Positions 50,202 to 58,077 of a stretch of 64,000 nucleotides of DNA are shown one piece after another. The stretch covers positions 62,001 to 126,000 of the forward strand of contig CADBZW010000009.1 in assembly GCA_902799345.1 (NCBI GenBank). Direction: 5' to 3'. The notes under the pieces were generated by a model. It made no database searches. It had not been told where the DNA came from and saw only the letters and a list, made by a program, of their open reading frames with translations. The stretch is from an uncultured Bacteroidia bacterium. Lineage in GTDB: Bacteria; Bacteroidota; Bacteroidia; Bacteroidales; F082. The number at the start of each line of letters is the position of its first letter. Position 1 is the first letter of the stretch. Both the position numbers and the translations under genes were made by a program.

Positions 50202-51739
50202 TATTTCAATTTCAGGGGATTGGTTTTCAGATAATTCTCAACGGCAGCGATTTCCTTGTAGAACGGCGTGTCTTCGATGAAGAGCGGGATGATCTCGCGC
50301 ACCTTGTCGTACATCTTGCGTGAGGTGGGCGCCAACTTGTCGGCAATCTTCAGGCAGTCGGTGGCCTGCGCCAAGGCGATGTATTGGATGGCCATCACCT
50401 GGAAGCAGTTCTCCACCACTTGCTTGCAGAGCAAGGCGCTGTTGGTGCCCATGCTGACGATGTCCTGGTTGTCATTGTTGTTCGGGATGCTGTGCACGTA
50501 ATTGGGCATGGCCAGAGTCTGGCATTCGGCCGTCGTCGAGGTGGCCGTAAACTGGCAGGCTTGCATGCCGTAGTTCAAGCCCAGCGTTCCAAGGTTGAGG
50601 AATGGGGGCAAAATGCCGTTGATGCGGTCGTGGAAAAGGTAGTTCAACTGGCGTTCTGCCGTCATGCAAAGGCGCACTAAGGCGATTTTCACCTTGTCTT
50701 CTTCAAGCGAGATGTAATCGCCGTGGAAGTTACCGCCGTGATAGACATATTCCGTCTCGGGGTCGACGATGGGATTGTCGCAAGCCGAGTTGAGTTCGTC
50801 TTCAAGGATCTGACGGGTGTATTTCAACGTGTCGGCAATGGGGCCAAGAATTTGTGGCGTGCAACGCAACGAATAGTAAGCCTGCACTTTATGTTCAAAC
50901 ACCTTCACGTCGGCATGACCGTAGTCATACAACTCATGGGCACGTTTCTTGAGACATTGCGAGCCTGCGGAAAGTTCACGCAGACGACGGGCAACGATTT
51001 GCTGTCCCTCATGGCGGCGGCATTTGTTCTCGCCTTCCGACATATAGTCGTCAAACGAAGAGGCGATTTCGTTCATCCAAACGGCGGCCAAGGTAGCCCA
51101 GTCGAGCAAAGTCTCGGCATGGAACTGGTTGACGACGCTAATGCCCGTCATCACAGAGGTGCCGTTGGTGATGGAGAGGCCCTCGCGGATGTATATTTTC
51201 AGCGGCTTCAAACCCAACTGTTGCATCACCTCGCCGGCATTGCGCCATTCCCCTTTGTAGTGCACCTCGCCTTCGCCAATGAGACAGAGGGCGATGTGGG
51301 CCAATTGCACCAAGTCGCCACTGGCACCCACACTGCCGTGCATGGGGATGAAGGGGTAAATCTCGTTATTGATAAACTCCACCAACAGATTAGCCACATC
51401 GGTATGCACGCCGGAGCGGCATTGCAACACCGTTCCCAAGCGGGCTATCATGGCCGACTTCACATAGATGTCGTCCAAAGGCTCGCCGGCACCTGTAGAG
51501 TGGCTACGGATGATATTATATTGTAAATCAGTTAGATACTTATCGTCAACGCGCCATTGCGCCATGGGACCAAAACCCGTGTTGATGCCATAGATGACCT
51601 TGTCGGAAGAAAACTTTTCCAAAAAACGGTAGCAGGCTTCAACACGATCCATCCATGCCGAAGAAACCTGTATGTTTTCGCCAGAATATAAAACTTTTTC
51701 GACCTCTTCAAGTGTGATTCTGTCATTCAGTGTAATCAT
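50201..51739 (-). CDS. Aromatic amino acid (tyrosine) ammonia-lyase
   Basis: 512 residues from ATG 51739. Removes ammonia from an aromatic amino acid to give a cinnamate-type acid. The MIO cofactor tripeptide Ala139-Ser140-Gly141 is in GSVGASGDLVQL. The conserved YGINTGFG (50-57) carries the catalytic Tyr. The selectivity dyad is Ser79-His80 (IIRSHSTGAGEPL). That dyad is textbook for histidine lyases, but from memory the tyrosine lyase of Flavobacterium johnsoniae has the same residues and closely similar flanks (SIPNNNDNQDIVSMGTNSA near the end), so tyrosine is the best guess. As first gene of the long operon it would set the supply of 4-coumarate for the aryl head group. Confidence 0.9.
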   Translation of the reverse strand: MITLNDRITLEEVEKVLYSGENIQVSSAWMDRVEACYRFLEKFSSDKVIYGINTGFGPMAQWRVDDKYLTDLQYNIIRSHSTGAGEPLDDIYVKSAMIARLGTVLQCRSGVHTDVANLLVEFINNEIYPFIPMHGSVGASGDLVQLAHIALCLIGEGEVHYKGEWRNAGEVMQQLGLKPLKIYIREGLSITNGTSVMTGISVVNQFHAETLLDWATLAAVWMNEIASSFDDYMSEGENKCRRHEGQQIVARRLRELSAGSQCLKKRAHELYDYGHADVKVFEHKVQAYYSLRCTPQILGPIADTLKYTRQILEDELNSACDNPIVDPETEYVYHGGNFHGDYISLEEDKVKIALVRLCMTAERQLNYLFHDRINGILPPFLNLGTLGLNYGMQACQFTATSTTAECQTLAMPNYVHSIPNNNDNQDIVSMGTNSALLCKQVVENCFQVMAIQYIALAQATDCLKIADKLAPTSRKMYDKVREIIPLFIEDTPFYKEIAAVENYLKTNPLKLK

Positions 51740-51768
51740 AGCGATTATTTTCCTTAATGTAATAAAGT

Positions 51769-51777
51769 GCAAAAATA
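51769..51777 (-). promoter_or_regulatory. -7 promoter box of the main polyene operon
   Basis: TATTTTTGC on the minus strand, about 30 bp before the ammonia-lyase start; the genes from here to 39029 are close or overlapping, so one long transcript is likely. Confidence 0.6.
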
Positions 51778-51891
51778 GAAATTTTATTTCATCTAGGAAT
51801 CTCCTATGCGTAAAAGAGACCTATATTTTACTAATTGAGAGCTTTATGCTTATAAAGAACACACTTTTGATTTGGCTAATCATTTTTTTCC

Positions 51892-51899
51892 TATCTTTG
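51892..51899 (+). promoter_or_regulatory. -7 promoter box of the lipid kinase gene
   Basis: TATCTTTG, 25 bp before the start codon at 51925; TTTG at 51866-51869 could be the -33 element. Confidence 0.55.
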
Positions 51900-51924
51900 A
51901 CCCCAAAATAGACAACTTTGTTTT

Positions 51925-52983
51925 ATGAGTGAAGAAAACAAAAAATGGTTGGTCGTCGTCAACCCGAAAGCCTCGGTCGGTAAATCCGGAAAGGACTGGC
52001 CAGAGATAAGACAAATCCTTGTCAATGAGGGTATTGAGTTTGACGAAGTGACAACCGAATATCCCCGACATGCTATTGAAATCGTCCGCAACGCGATTGT
52101 GGAACAAGGCTATCGCAAGTTCATTTCCGTGGGCGGCGATGGCACCAATAACGAAGTCATCAACGGCATTTTCACCCAAGACGTGGTGCCCACCAACGAA
52201 ATCACCATGGCCACCATGCCCGTCGGCACGGGCAATGACTGGCGCCGTAACTTCGATATTCCCATGGAATACGACGAAGTGGCCAAAATCATCAAGGCGG
52301 GACACGTCTTTGTGCACGACATCGGCAAAGTGACTTATTACAACGATGGTGACACACAAATCCGCTATTTCCTCAACGCCGCCGGCACTGGCTTGGACGA
52401 GATGGTGTGCCATTCCACCAACTTGATGAAAAAACAAGGCAAAGGTGGCACCATCCGTTATTTGATTAGCTTGGTCAAATGCATATTGACATACAAAATA
52501 ACCCATATCCAAATCGAGATTGACGGCAAGCAAGTATTCGACGACGGCATTTTGAGCGTCTCGGTCGGCAACTGTCGCTTCAACGGCGGCGGCATGATGA
52601 CCATGCCCAAAGCCGTTCCCGATGATGGTTTGCTGGACGTGACTGTCATCAAAAAAGTCTCCATCTTCAAGTTTGCAGCCAACGTGAAAAACCTTTACGA
52701 CGGGACTTTCATTAACAAAATCAACGAGGTGTTGACTTTCCGCGGAAAACACATTAGAATAACATCCATTCCGCCACATTCCTTGATGGTGGAAACAGAA
52801 GGCGAAAACCTCAACAACTCGCCGTTTGATTTTGAGATGCTTCCCCGATCCATCAACATGGTCATCCCGAAGGAACCTGTCAAAAAAGAAAAGAAAAAGA
52901 AAAAAACGCTTCAAGAAATAAGACTTTCGATAAGTCCCCCGTCCCCCAGTCCTACGTCCTCCGTCAAAACAAACAACAATTAA
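51925..52983 (+). CDS. Diacylglycerol/lipid kinase, YegS-DagK family
   Basis: 352 residues. Lipid kinase with the nucleotide-binding motif SVGGDGTNNEVING at about 67-80, PVGTGNDWRRN near 98-108, and the C-terminal GNCRFNGGGMMTMPKA segment near 212. It phosphorylates diacylglycerol or a related lipid at the inner membrane for phospholipid turnover. The core ends near residue 325 with NMVIPKEPVKK. The rest is a lysine run plus SPPSPSPTSSVKTNNN, encoded by a G/C-rich tandem repeat (52933-52965), so the tail is probably not part of the conserved fold. Confidence 0.9.
   Translation: MSEENKKWLVVVNPKASVGKSGKDWPEIRQILVNEGIEFDEVTTEYPRHAIEIVRNAIVEQGYRKFISVGGDGTNNEVINGIFTQDVVPTNEITMATMPVGTGNDWRRNFDIPMEYDEVAKIIKAGHVFVHDIGKVTYYNDGDTQIRYFLNAAGTGLDEMVCHSTNLMKKQGKGGTIRYLISLVKCILTYKITHIQIEIDGKQVFDDGILSVSVGNCRFNGGGMMTMPKAVPDDGLLDVTVIKKVSIFKFAANVKNLYDGTFINKINEVLTFRGKHIRITSIPPHSLMVETEGENLNNSPFDFEMLPRSINMVIPKEPVKKEKKKKKTLQEIRLSISPPSPSPTSSVKTNNN
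52933..52965. repeat. Degenerate GGGAC-type tandem repeat, site 3
   Basis: Read on the minus strand: GGAGGACGTAGGACT then GGGGGACGGGGGACT. It is inside the coding frame of the lipid kinase and gives its proline/serine tail. Confidence 0.6.
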
Positions 52984-53019
52984 ACAGTTAAACAAATCAA
53001 CAACTAAACATACATCATC

Positions 53020-54270
53020 ATGACAAACATCGATCAAGTCAACTTTGAAAACAAGCGCGTGGTCATCCGCGTCGATTTCAACGTCCCGCTGGACGACAAC
53101 TTCAACATCACCGACGACACCCGTATGCGTGCCGCCTTGCCGACCATCAACAAGGTTTTGAACGACAAGGGCATGGTCGTGCTGATGTCGCACCTCGGTC
53201 GCCCGAAGAAAAACCCTGACCCGAAGTTTTCCATCAAGCCGATTATCAAGCACTTGGAAGAATTGTTGGGCCGTCCAGTGCAATTCGCTGAAGACTGCAT
53301 GAAAGCCGCCGACCAGGTGGCCGCCATGAAGCCCGGTGAGGTGCTCGTGCTCGAAAACCTCCGCTTCTATGCCGAAGAGGAAGGCAAGCCGCGTGGCATC
53401 GAGAAAGGCGAGGAAGGCTACGACGAAGCCAAGAAAGCCGTTAAAGCTTCGCAGAAAGAGTTCACCAAGACCCTCGCTGGCTATGGCGAATACTACATCA
53501 ACGACGCCTTCGGCACCGCCCACCGCGCCCACGCCTCCACCGCACTGATTGCCGACTACTTCGACGCCGACCATAAGATGTTCGGCTACCTCATGGGCAA
53601 GGAAGTGGCCGCCGTCAACAAGGTGATGAACGAGATCCAACATCCCTTCACCGCCATCATGGGTGGCTCAAAGGTCTCCACGAAGATCGAAATCATCGAG
53701 AACCTGCTCACCAAGGTCGACAACCTCATCCTCTGCGGCGGCATGACCTACACCTTCAAGCGCGCCTTGGGCGGCAAGATCGGCAACTCCATCTGCGAAG
53801 AGGACAAACTTGACCTCGCCCTCGACATCCTGGCCAAAGCCAAGGAAAAAGGTGTCAACCTCGTGCTCGCCGAAGACTGCGTGGTGGGTAACAAGTTCGC
53901 CAACGACGCCGACACCCAAGTCGTCGACCCGATGAACATCCCCGACGGCTGGGAAGGCATGGACATCGGTCCCAAGACCCGCGAGCTGTTTGCCAACGTC
54001 ATCAAAGGCTCGAAGACCATCCTCTGGAACGGCCCCTGCGGCGTGTTTGAGTTCGACACCTTCGCGGTGGGTTCCAAGGCCATCGCCGAAGCCATCGCAG
54101 CAGCCACCAAGGACGGCGCCTTCTCGCTCATCGGCGGCGGCGACTCCGTGGCTTGCATCAACAAGTTCGGCCTGGCCGACCAAGTGAGCTACGTCTCCAC
54201 CGGTGGCGGCGCCTTGCTCGAAGCCATCGAAGGCAAGGAACTGCCCGGCATCGCAGCCATCAAGAAATGA
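53020..54270 (+). CDS. pgk: Phosphoglycerate kinase
   Basis: 416 residues. Glycolytic enzyme that makes ATP from 1,3-bisphosphoglycerate. Signatures: [10 protein letters not shown] near 17-26, SHLGRPKK near 56-63, [12 protein letters not shown] loop [13 protein letters not shown] near 371 and [18 protein letters not shown] near 392, all intact. Length is typical. High use of C-ending codons compared with neighbours suggests strong expression. It is 36 bp after the lipid kinase and followed by a terminator shared with the convergent araC gene. Confidence 0.97.
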   Translation: MTNIDQVNFENKRVVIRVDFNVPLDDNFNITDDTRMRAALPTINKVLNDKGMVVLMSHLGRPKKNPDPKFSIKPIIKHLEELLGRPVQFAEDCMKAADQVAAMKPGEVLVLENLRFYAEEEGKPRGIEKGEEGYDEAKKAVKASQKEFTKTLAGYGEYYINDAFGTAHRAHASTALIADYFDADHKMFGYLMGKEVAAVNKVMNEIQHPFTAIMGGSKVSTKIEIIENLLTKVDNLILCGGMTYTFKRALGGKIGNSICEEDKLDLALDILAKAKEKGVNLVLAEDCVVGNKFANDADTQVVDPMNIPDGWEGMDIGPKTRELFANVIKGSKTILWNGPCGVFEFDTFAVGSKAIAEAIAAATKDGAFSLIGGGDSVACINKFGLADQVSYVSTGGGALLEAIEGKELPGIAAIKK

Positions 54271-54313
54271 TGATTTTCCCAACAGGGTAAAAAACACCTT
54301 TGTCTAAACTATT

Positions 54314-54344
54314 AGTCCTATCTGATTTTACATCAGGTAGGACT
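54314..54344. terminator. Bidirectional terminator between pgk and the AraC gene
   Basis: Arms AGTCCTATCTGAT (54314-54326) and ATCAGGTAGGACT (54332-54344), one G-T pair, with T-rich flank to the right and A/T-rich flank to the left. Confidence 0.8.
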
Positions 54345-54345
54345 T

Positions 54346-55197
54346 TTAGTTTTTCTCACGAAACTCAGTGGGATAAAGACCCGTTTCGCGGTGGAAATAA
54401 CGGCTGAAAACGGCCTGGTCGTCAAATCCCAGCATGTTGGCGACGGCCTGCACGGTAAGGTCGCGTCGCATGTTCAACAACATCTTGGCTTCGGCGATAA
54501 TCCTCGAATGGATCCACCAAGCTGCCGTATGTCCCGTCTCGTTTTTGATGACCGTGCTGAAGTGTTTGGGCGACAAGCAAGCCTTTTCGGCATAAAACCC
54601 CACATCACGGTGAGAGCGATAGTGTTGCGACAAATCGTTGTGGAATTGCGTACTGACCCTTTTAAAGACAGGTTCCTCATGCAGCCTGATCTTGCGGTAG
54701 TAACCCAACAACCGCATCAGAAACTCCAACTGGATGGTGAGCATCAGACGTTGATCAGGAATGTCGATACTCGACGTTTCCTTCATCACTTCCACCAAAT
54801 TCATGATGATCCCATATTCTTTCTTATTCAGCTCCACCCAAGGGTGAGGTTCGTAACGATAACGCATTTGGTTGATGATACGGAGCAGCGGGTCGTTGAG
54901 CAACGAGGCATCCACAACTATCAAAGTGGAGAGATAATCGTCGGTTTTACTTACCGTCCTTAAAGTGTGGTTAGGAAAGATGACGGCCACGGTCTGCTTA
55001 GCCGAGAAATCAGGCATGCCGTCGTATCTTATATCCATACGACCCCGATGACCGATGGCGATGACATAATCGGGCGAAGTGAAAGGCTCGTCGCCCAAAG
55101 GCAAACCTCTTACATCTTCAAAGATAACAATACCTTTCTCCTTGATCCGTTGCATATCGCGAAGCATCGGATGCTGATATTTTTCTTTCGCTTTCAT
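54346..55197 (-). CDS. AraC-family transcription regulator
   Basis: 283 residues. The C-terminal 100 residues carry the two AraC helix-turn-helix units: YAEKACLSPKHFSTVIKNETG near 205-225 (given in part: CLSPKHFSTVIKNETG), then DLTVQAVANMLGFDDQAVFSRYFHRE (in part: VANMLGFDDQAVFSRYF) near 255-275. The N-terminal part (about 20-130) looks like a cupin-type effector domain. It is divergent from the secreted beta-helix gene and converges with pgk. Target unknown; it may control the neighbour across the 230-bp gap. Confidence 0.88.
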   Translation of the reverse strand: MKAKEKYQHPMLRDMQRIKEKGIVIFEDVRGLPLGDEPFTSPDYVIAIGHRGRMDIRYDGMPDFSAKQTVAVIFPNHTLRTVSKTDDYLSTLIVVDASLLNDPLLRIINQMRYRYEPHPWVELNKKEYGIIMNLVEVMKETSSIDIPDQRLMLTIQLEFLMRLLGYYRKIRLHEEPVFKRVSTQFHNDLSQHYRSHRDVGFYAEKACLSPKHFSTVIKNETGHTAAWWIHSRIIAEAKMLLNMRRDLTVQAVANMLGFDDQAVFSRYFHRETGLYPTEFREKN

Positions 55198-55338
55198 ATG
55201 GCAAAAATACTGATTTGTTTGACTTTTTAATACCTATCGGAATTTTTGCCAAACAAAACAACCAAAGTGTTATCTGTTGGAAGAGAATAATCCGAGACTT
55301 TTGCACCCTGATTTTCAAGACCAAAAAAACAAATACCA

Positions 55339-55375
55339 CCGCCACAAAGTTTTGCCTTTTTGTGGCGGTTTTTTT
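55339..55375 (+). terminator. Strong terminator hairpin without a coding gene before it
   Basis: Stem CCGCCACAAA (55339-55348) and TTTGTGGCGG (55359-55368) followed by seven T. On the plus strand nothing coding precedes it in the gap 55198-55338, so it may end a small RNA or an antisense leader of araC. It is also located 24 bp before the promoter box of the next gene. Confidence 0.75.
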
Positions 55376-55398
55376 GTTCGAATTCCCCGAAAAATATG

Positions 55399-55406
55399 TA
55401 TCTTTG
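55399..55406 (+). promoter_or_regulatory. -7 promoter box of the beta-helix gene
   Basis: TATCTTTG, 24 bp before the start codon at 55431. Confidence 0.55.
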
Positions 55407-55430
55407 TAGAATGTTTTTCTAAAGTTTTAA

Positions 55431-56855
55431 ATGATGAAAAAAGTAACTTTGTTTTTAGCCTTATTTATTGCCATCATCCCCATGCTGAACGCCCAATGGG
55501 TGAGTCCAGGCAACGGCACAACCTACACTTTTCCCGACCTTGTTGAAGTCACTGAAGGTACCGTCACCACTTGTCCTGACGGCTTCCTCATTAATGCTGA
55601 CTTGACGATTTCGGAAAACGACGTTTTGAAAATCGACAACCAAGTGACGAGAATCGACGCTGCCGAAGTGCTCATCACGATACATGGCTCCATGGTCTGT
55701 TCGAATGCCAACCGAGTCAGGATCTATGGCCTCAACGAGACGCAGCATTTCAGCATGCGTTTCGAGAATGCCACGAATTGTAACCTCAAAAACATGTATT
55801 TATCCGATGGCGCTGGCATCAAAGTCATCGAGTCGGAGGTGACTTTCGACGACGTGAAGTTTGTGTATTTCAATAGAGGCTATTGCAGCGGTGTTCTTGA
55901 CATTTTCAATTGCGACCCCGTCATCAACAATTGTCTGTTTATGATGAACGAAGGCTCGGCCATCGTCTCGCCTGCCAACGGACAGAGTTCCCCGCAGATT
56001 CTGAATTGCTCCTTCGACGCCAATGCCGACGTCAACGGGGCCAACAGTCCTCAAATCAACCTAGGTCCGGGTGGTGAAGACACCATCCGCATCGTAGGAA
56101 ACGAAATCGACGACCAATGGGCATCGTGGCATGTGGGGGGCATTTCTGTTGCCGACCTTATGGGCACAGGGACGACCAAAGTCTTGGTTAAAGATAACAT
56201 TGTGTCGAAAGGCCGCTATGGCTACAACCAACAAGGCATGACCATTTCTTCCGTCATTGAAGGCAACCAATTCATCGATAACCTTTATGAAGAGAATCCC
56301 ATGAACGGCGGCAGCGGCATCAGCATCTACGGCATGAACGAAAACAACAAGGCCGTTTTGCGCAACAATACCATCACGGGTAACCTTTGGGGTATCACCG
56401 TCATCAACGCCGCCGATGTCGACCTCGGCACCGAAGACGACTGGGGTAACAACGAGATCCACGACAATGGCAACAGTGGCGTGGTGTATGACCTTTACAA
56501 CAACACCGCTTATGACATTATGGCGGTCGGAAACGACTGGGGCACGACGAATGAACAGGAAGTGGAAAACCATATCTTCCATCAAAACGACAACCCAGAA
56601 TTAGGTTTGGTGACCTTTATTCCTTTCGTCGGCTATGATGCCGTTGAGGAACAAAATACCGCATCATTCGAAGTGTGGCCCAATCCCGCCCAAGGTCGTT
56701 TCATGGTGGAAGGCAAAGGCATGATGACCATCACGAATGTCGTCGGGCAGACCCTTCTCAACCGTGAAATCGACGGCAAAGAAAGCATTGCATTGCCGCA
56801 AGGCCTTTATTTTGTGAATATAGGCGATACTACACGAAAGGTAATCGTTGAATAA
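55431..56855 (+). CDS. Secreted right-handed beta-helix protein with T9SS sorting domain
   Basis: 474 residues (Met1 or Met2 as start). Signal peptide KKVTLFLALFIAIIPMLNAQ. The body (about 70-380) has the repeated asparagine-rich turns of parallel beta-helix proteins (NCLFMMNEGSAIVSPANGQ, RNNTITGNLWGITVIN, NEIHDNGNSGVVYDLYNN). The C-terminus is a T9SS type A domain (VWPNPAQGRFMVEGKG, LPQGLYFVNIGDTTRKVIV). Beta-helix proteins of this type include polysaccharide lyases, but no catalytic set can be seen, so a binding or structural role is equally possible. Confidence 0.83.
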   Translation: MMKKVTLFLALFIAIIPMLNAQWVSPGNGTTYTFPDLVEVTEGTVTTCPDGFLINADLTISENDVLKIDNQVTRIDAAEVLITIHGSMVCSNANRVRIYGLNETQHFSMRFENATNCNLKNMYLSDGAGIKVIESEVTFDDVKFVYFNRGYCSGVLDIFNCDPVINNCLFMMNEGSAIVSPANGQSSPQILNCSFDANADVNGANSPQINLGPGGEDTIRIVGNEIDDQWASWHVGGISVADLMGTGTTKVLVKDNIVSKGRYGYNQQGMTISSVIEGNQFIDNLYEENPMNGGSGISIYGMNENNKAVLRNNTITGNLWGITVINAADVDLGTEDDWGNNEIHDNGNSGVVYDLYNNTAYDIMAVGNDWGTTNEQEVENHIFHQNDNPELGLVTFIPFVGYDAVEEQNTASFEVWPNPAQGRFMVEGKGMMTITNVVGQTLLNREIDGKESIALPQGLYFVNIGDTTRKVIVE

Positions 56856-56874
56856 GAACAATTTTCCTATTTTT

Positions 56875-56916
56875 TGTAACAAAAATGTAATAAAACTGTA
56901 ACAAAATTGTAACACT
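56875..56916. repeat. Four 11-bp iterons before the CARF nuclease gene
   Basis: TGTAAC/T starts at 56875, 56886, 56897 and 56908, an exact 11-bp period: TGTAACAAAAA, TGTAATAAAAC, TGTAACAAAAT, TGTAACACT. The last unit ends at the ATG (56917). One turn of B-DNA per unit places all copies on the same face, as for a regulator site. Confidence 0.8.
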
Positions 56917-58077
56917 ATGTCAAAAACTATAGTCAACATCATAGACAAAAGCAACCCACTGCCGGCTTATCTGTTCACTAAAGAATACTACGAAGACGGC
57001 GACGAACTGCTGTTTATCTCCACCGAAGAGGAGGCCGACTGCATACAACGTCTCGCACAACAACTGCAAGTCGAGGAGTCGTTTGTGAAAAGCATCATCG
57101 TCAAAAGGCACGAGGACAAGATGCTGTATGAATACATCTGTCGCACCATCAAAAGCCAGCTACAGCCGGAGACACAGTATTACCTCAACTTGGCGGGCGG
57201 TAATCGTTACATGACCCTGTCGGTGCAGCATGTATTCGAAGAGTTCAACACCTTGTTTTTCTATACGCAAACCCGTGAAAACCTGATTGTCAAGACCATC
57301 TTCGACCATAGCATCTATGACGACGACGATGAGGTGTTCCCCATCAAGCACCGCATGAACCTAAAGGAGTATTTCGGCCTCTACGGGCTGCAAAGCGATG
57401 TGGACGAACCCCGCAAGCAAGTGAAGGAAACCACTTTCTCGCAGCATCTTTTCACCATGTTTTCGCAAAACATGTTCGGCCAGGGCGACTACCAAGTGAT
57501 GGAAATCCTCCGCGAAAAATACCGCAACTGGAAGTTCCTCATCATTTCGGAAGTCGAAAACCCGCATAAGGAATACATGACACCCATACCCAACCTAAGT
57601 AAGTTCTTGCGTTACATCGGCTTCGAACCCGAAAGACCTGGCTCGCTACAAAGCTATGAAATAGAATATCTTACTGGAGGTTGGTTTGAGGAGTATGTCT
57701 ACGCCTTGATCAAAAACGTGCTCCAACCCGACGACATCGCCATGGGCGTGCATATCTCCAACGGCATCATCAAACACAACAACGAATTGGATGTGTGCTT
57801 CATGAAGGCCAACAAACTGTTCGTCATCGAGTGCAAGACTGGCGTGACCAGCGAGAGCCTTTACAATGAAATCGTCTACAAAGTCTGCGCCTTGAAGGAA
57901 GTGCTTCTCGGCACCAGCAATTCCTATATCTTCTCACTGAAGAAAGACCATAAAGGCTTGTGGAAAAAGACGGCAAGATATATGGGTATCACCTTCTGCG
58001 ACTGGCTTAACCTGACCAAGCCCGAGATGCTGAAAGACATCCTTAGGTCAATGGACAAGATTGCCAAGGAAAACTGA
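56917..58077 (+). CDS. Card1/Can2-like CARF-domain nuclease (DUF1887 type)
   Basis: 386 residues. The N-terminal half has a CARF-type Rossmann fold with the ligand loop N91-LAGGNRYM99, equivalent to N-x-T-G-G-T-K-x-M in cyclic-oligoadenylate sensors. The C-terminal half has a PD-(D/E)xK nuclease core: Glu258/Glu259 in GGWFEEYVY, Asp292 in NNELDVCF and Glu305-Cys-Lys307 in FVIECKTG. The full set suggests an active nuclease. Relatives (Card1, Can2) are switched on by cyclic tetra-adenylate made by type III CRISPR complexes and cut nucleic acid. No CRISPR array or cas gene is in the window. It is preceded by four 11-bp iterons and overlaps the convergent LD-carboxypeptidase gene by 30 bp. Confidence 0.85.
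   Translation: MSKTIVNIIDKSNPLPAYLFTKEYYEDGDELLFISTEEEADCIQRLAQQLQVEESFVKSIIVKRHEDKMLYEYICRTIKSQLQPETQYYLNLAGGNRYMTLSVQHVFEEFNTLFFYTQTRENLIVKTIFDHSIYDDDDEVFPIKHRMNLKEYFGLYGLQSDVDEPRKQVKETTFSQHLFTMFSQNMFGQGDYQVMEILREKYRNWKFLIISEVENPHKEYMTPIPNLSKFLRYIGFEPERPGSLQSYEIEYLTGGWFEEYVYALIKNVLQPDDIAMGVHISNGIIKHNNELDVCFMKANKLFVIECKTGVTSESLYNEIVYKVCALKEVLLGTSNSYIFSLKKDHKGLWKKTARYMGITFCDWLNLTKPEMLKDILRSMDKIAKEN

Noticed and set aside
51880..53643. 587-codon minus-strand frame
   Set aside because: Antisense shadow of the lipid kinase and pgk genes; composition is histidine/valine-rich, as typical for such shadows.
56875..56916. CRISPR-like array in front of the CARF nuclease
   Set aside because: The units are only 11 bp with no spacers; these are iterons, not CRISPR repeats. 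No CRISPR array was found anywhere in the window.
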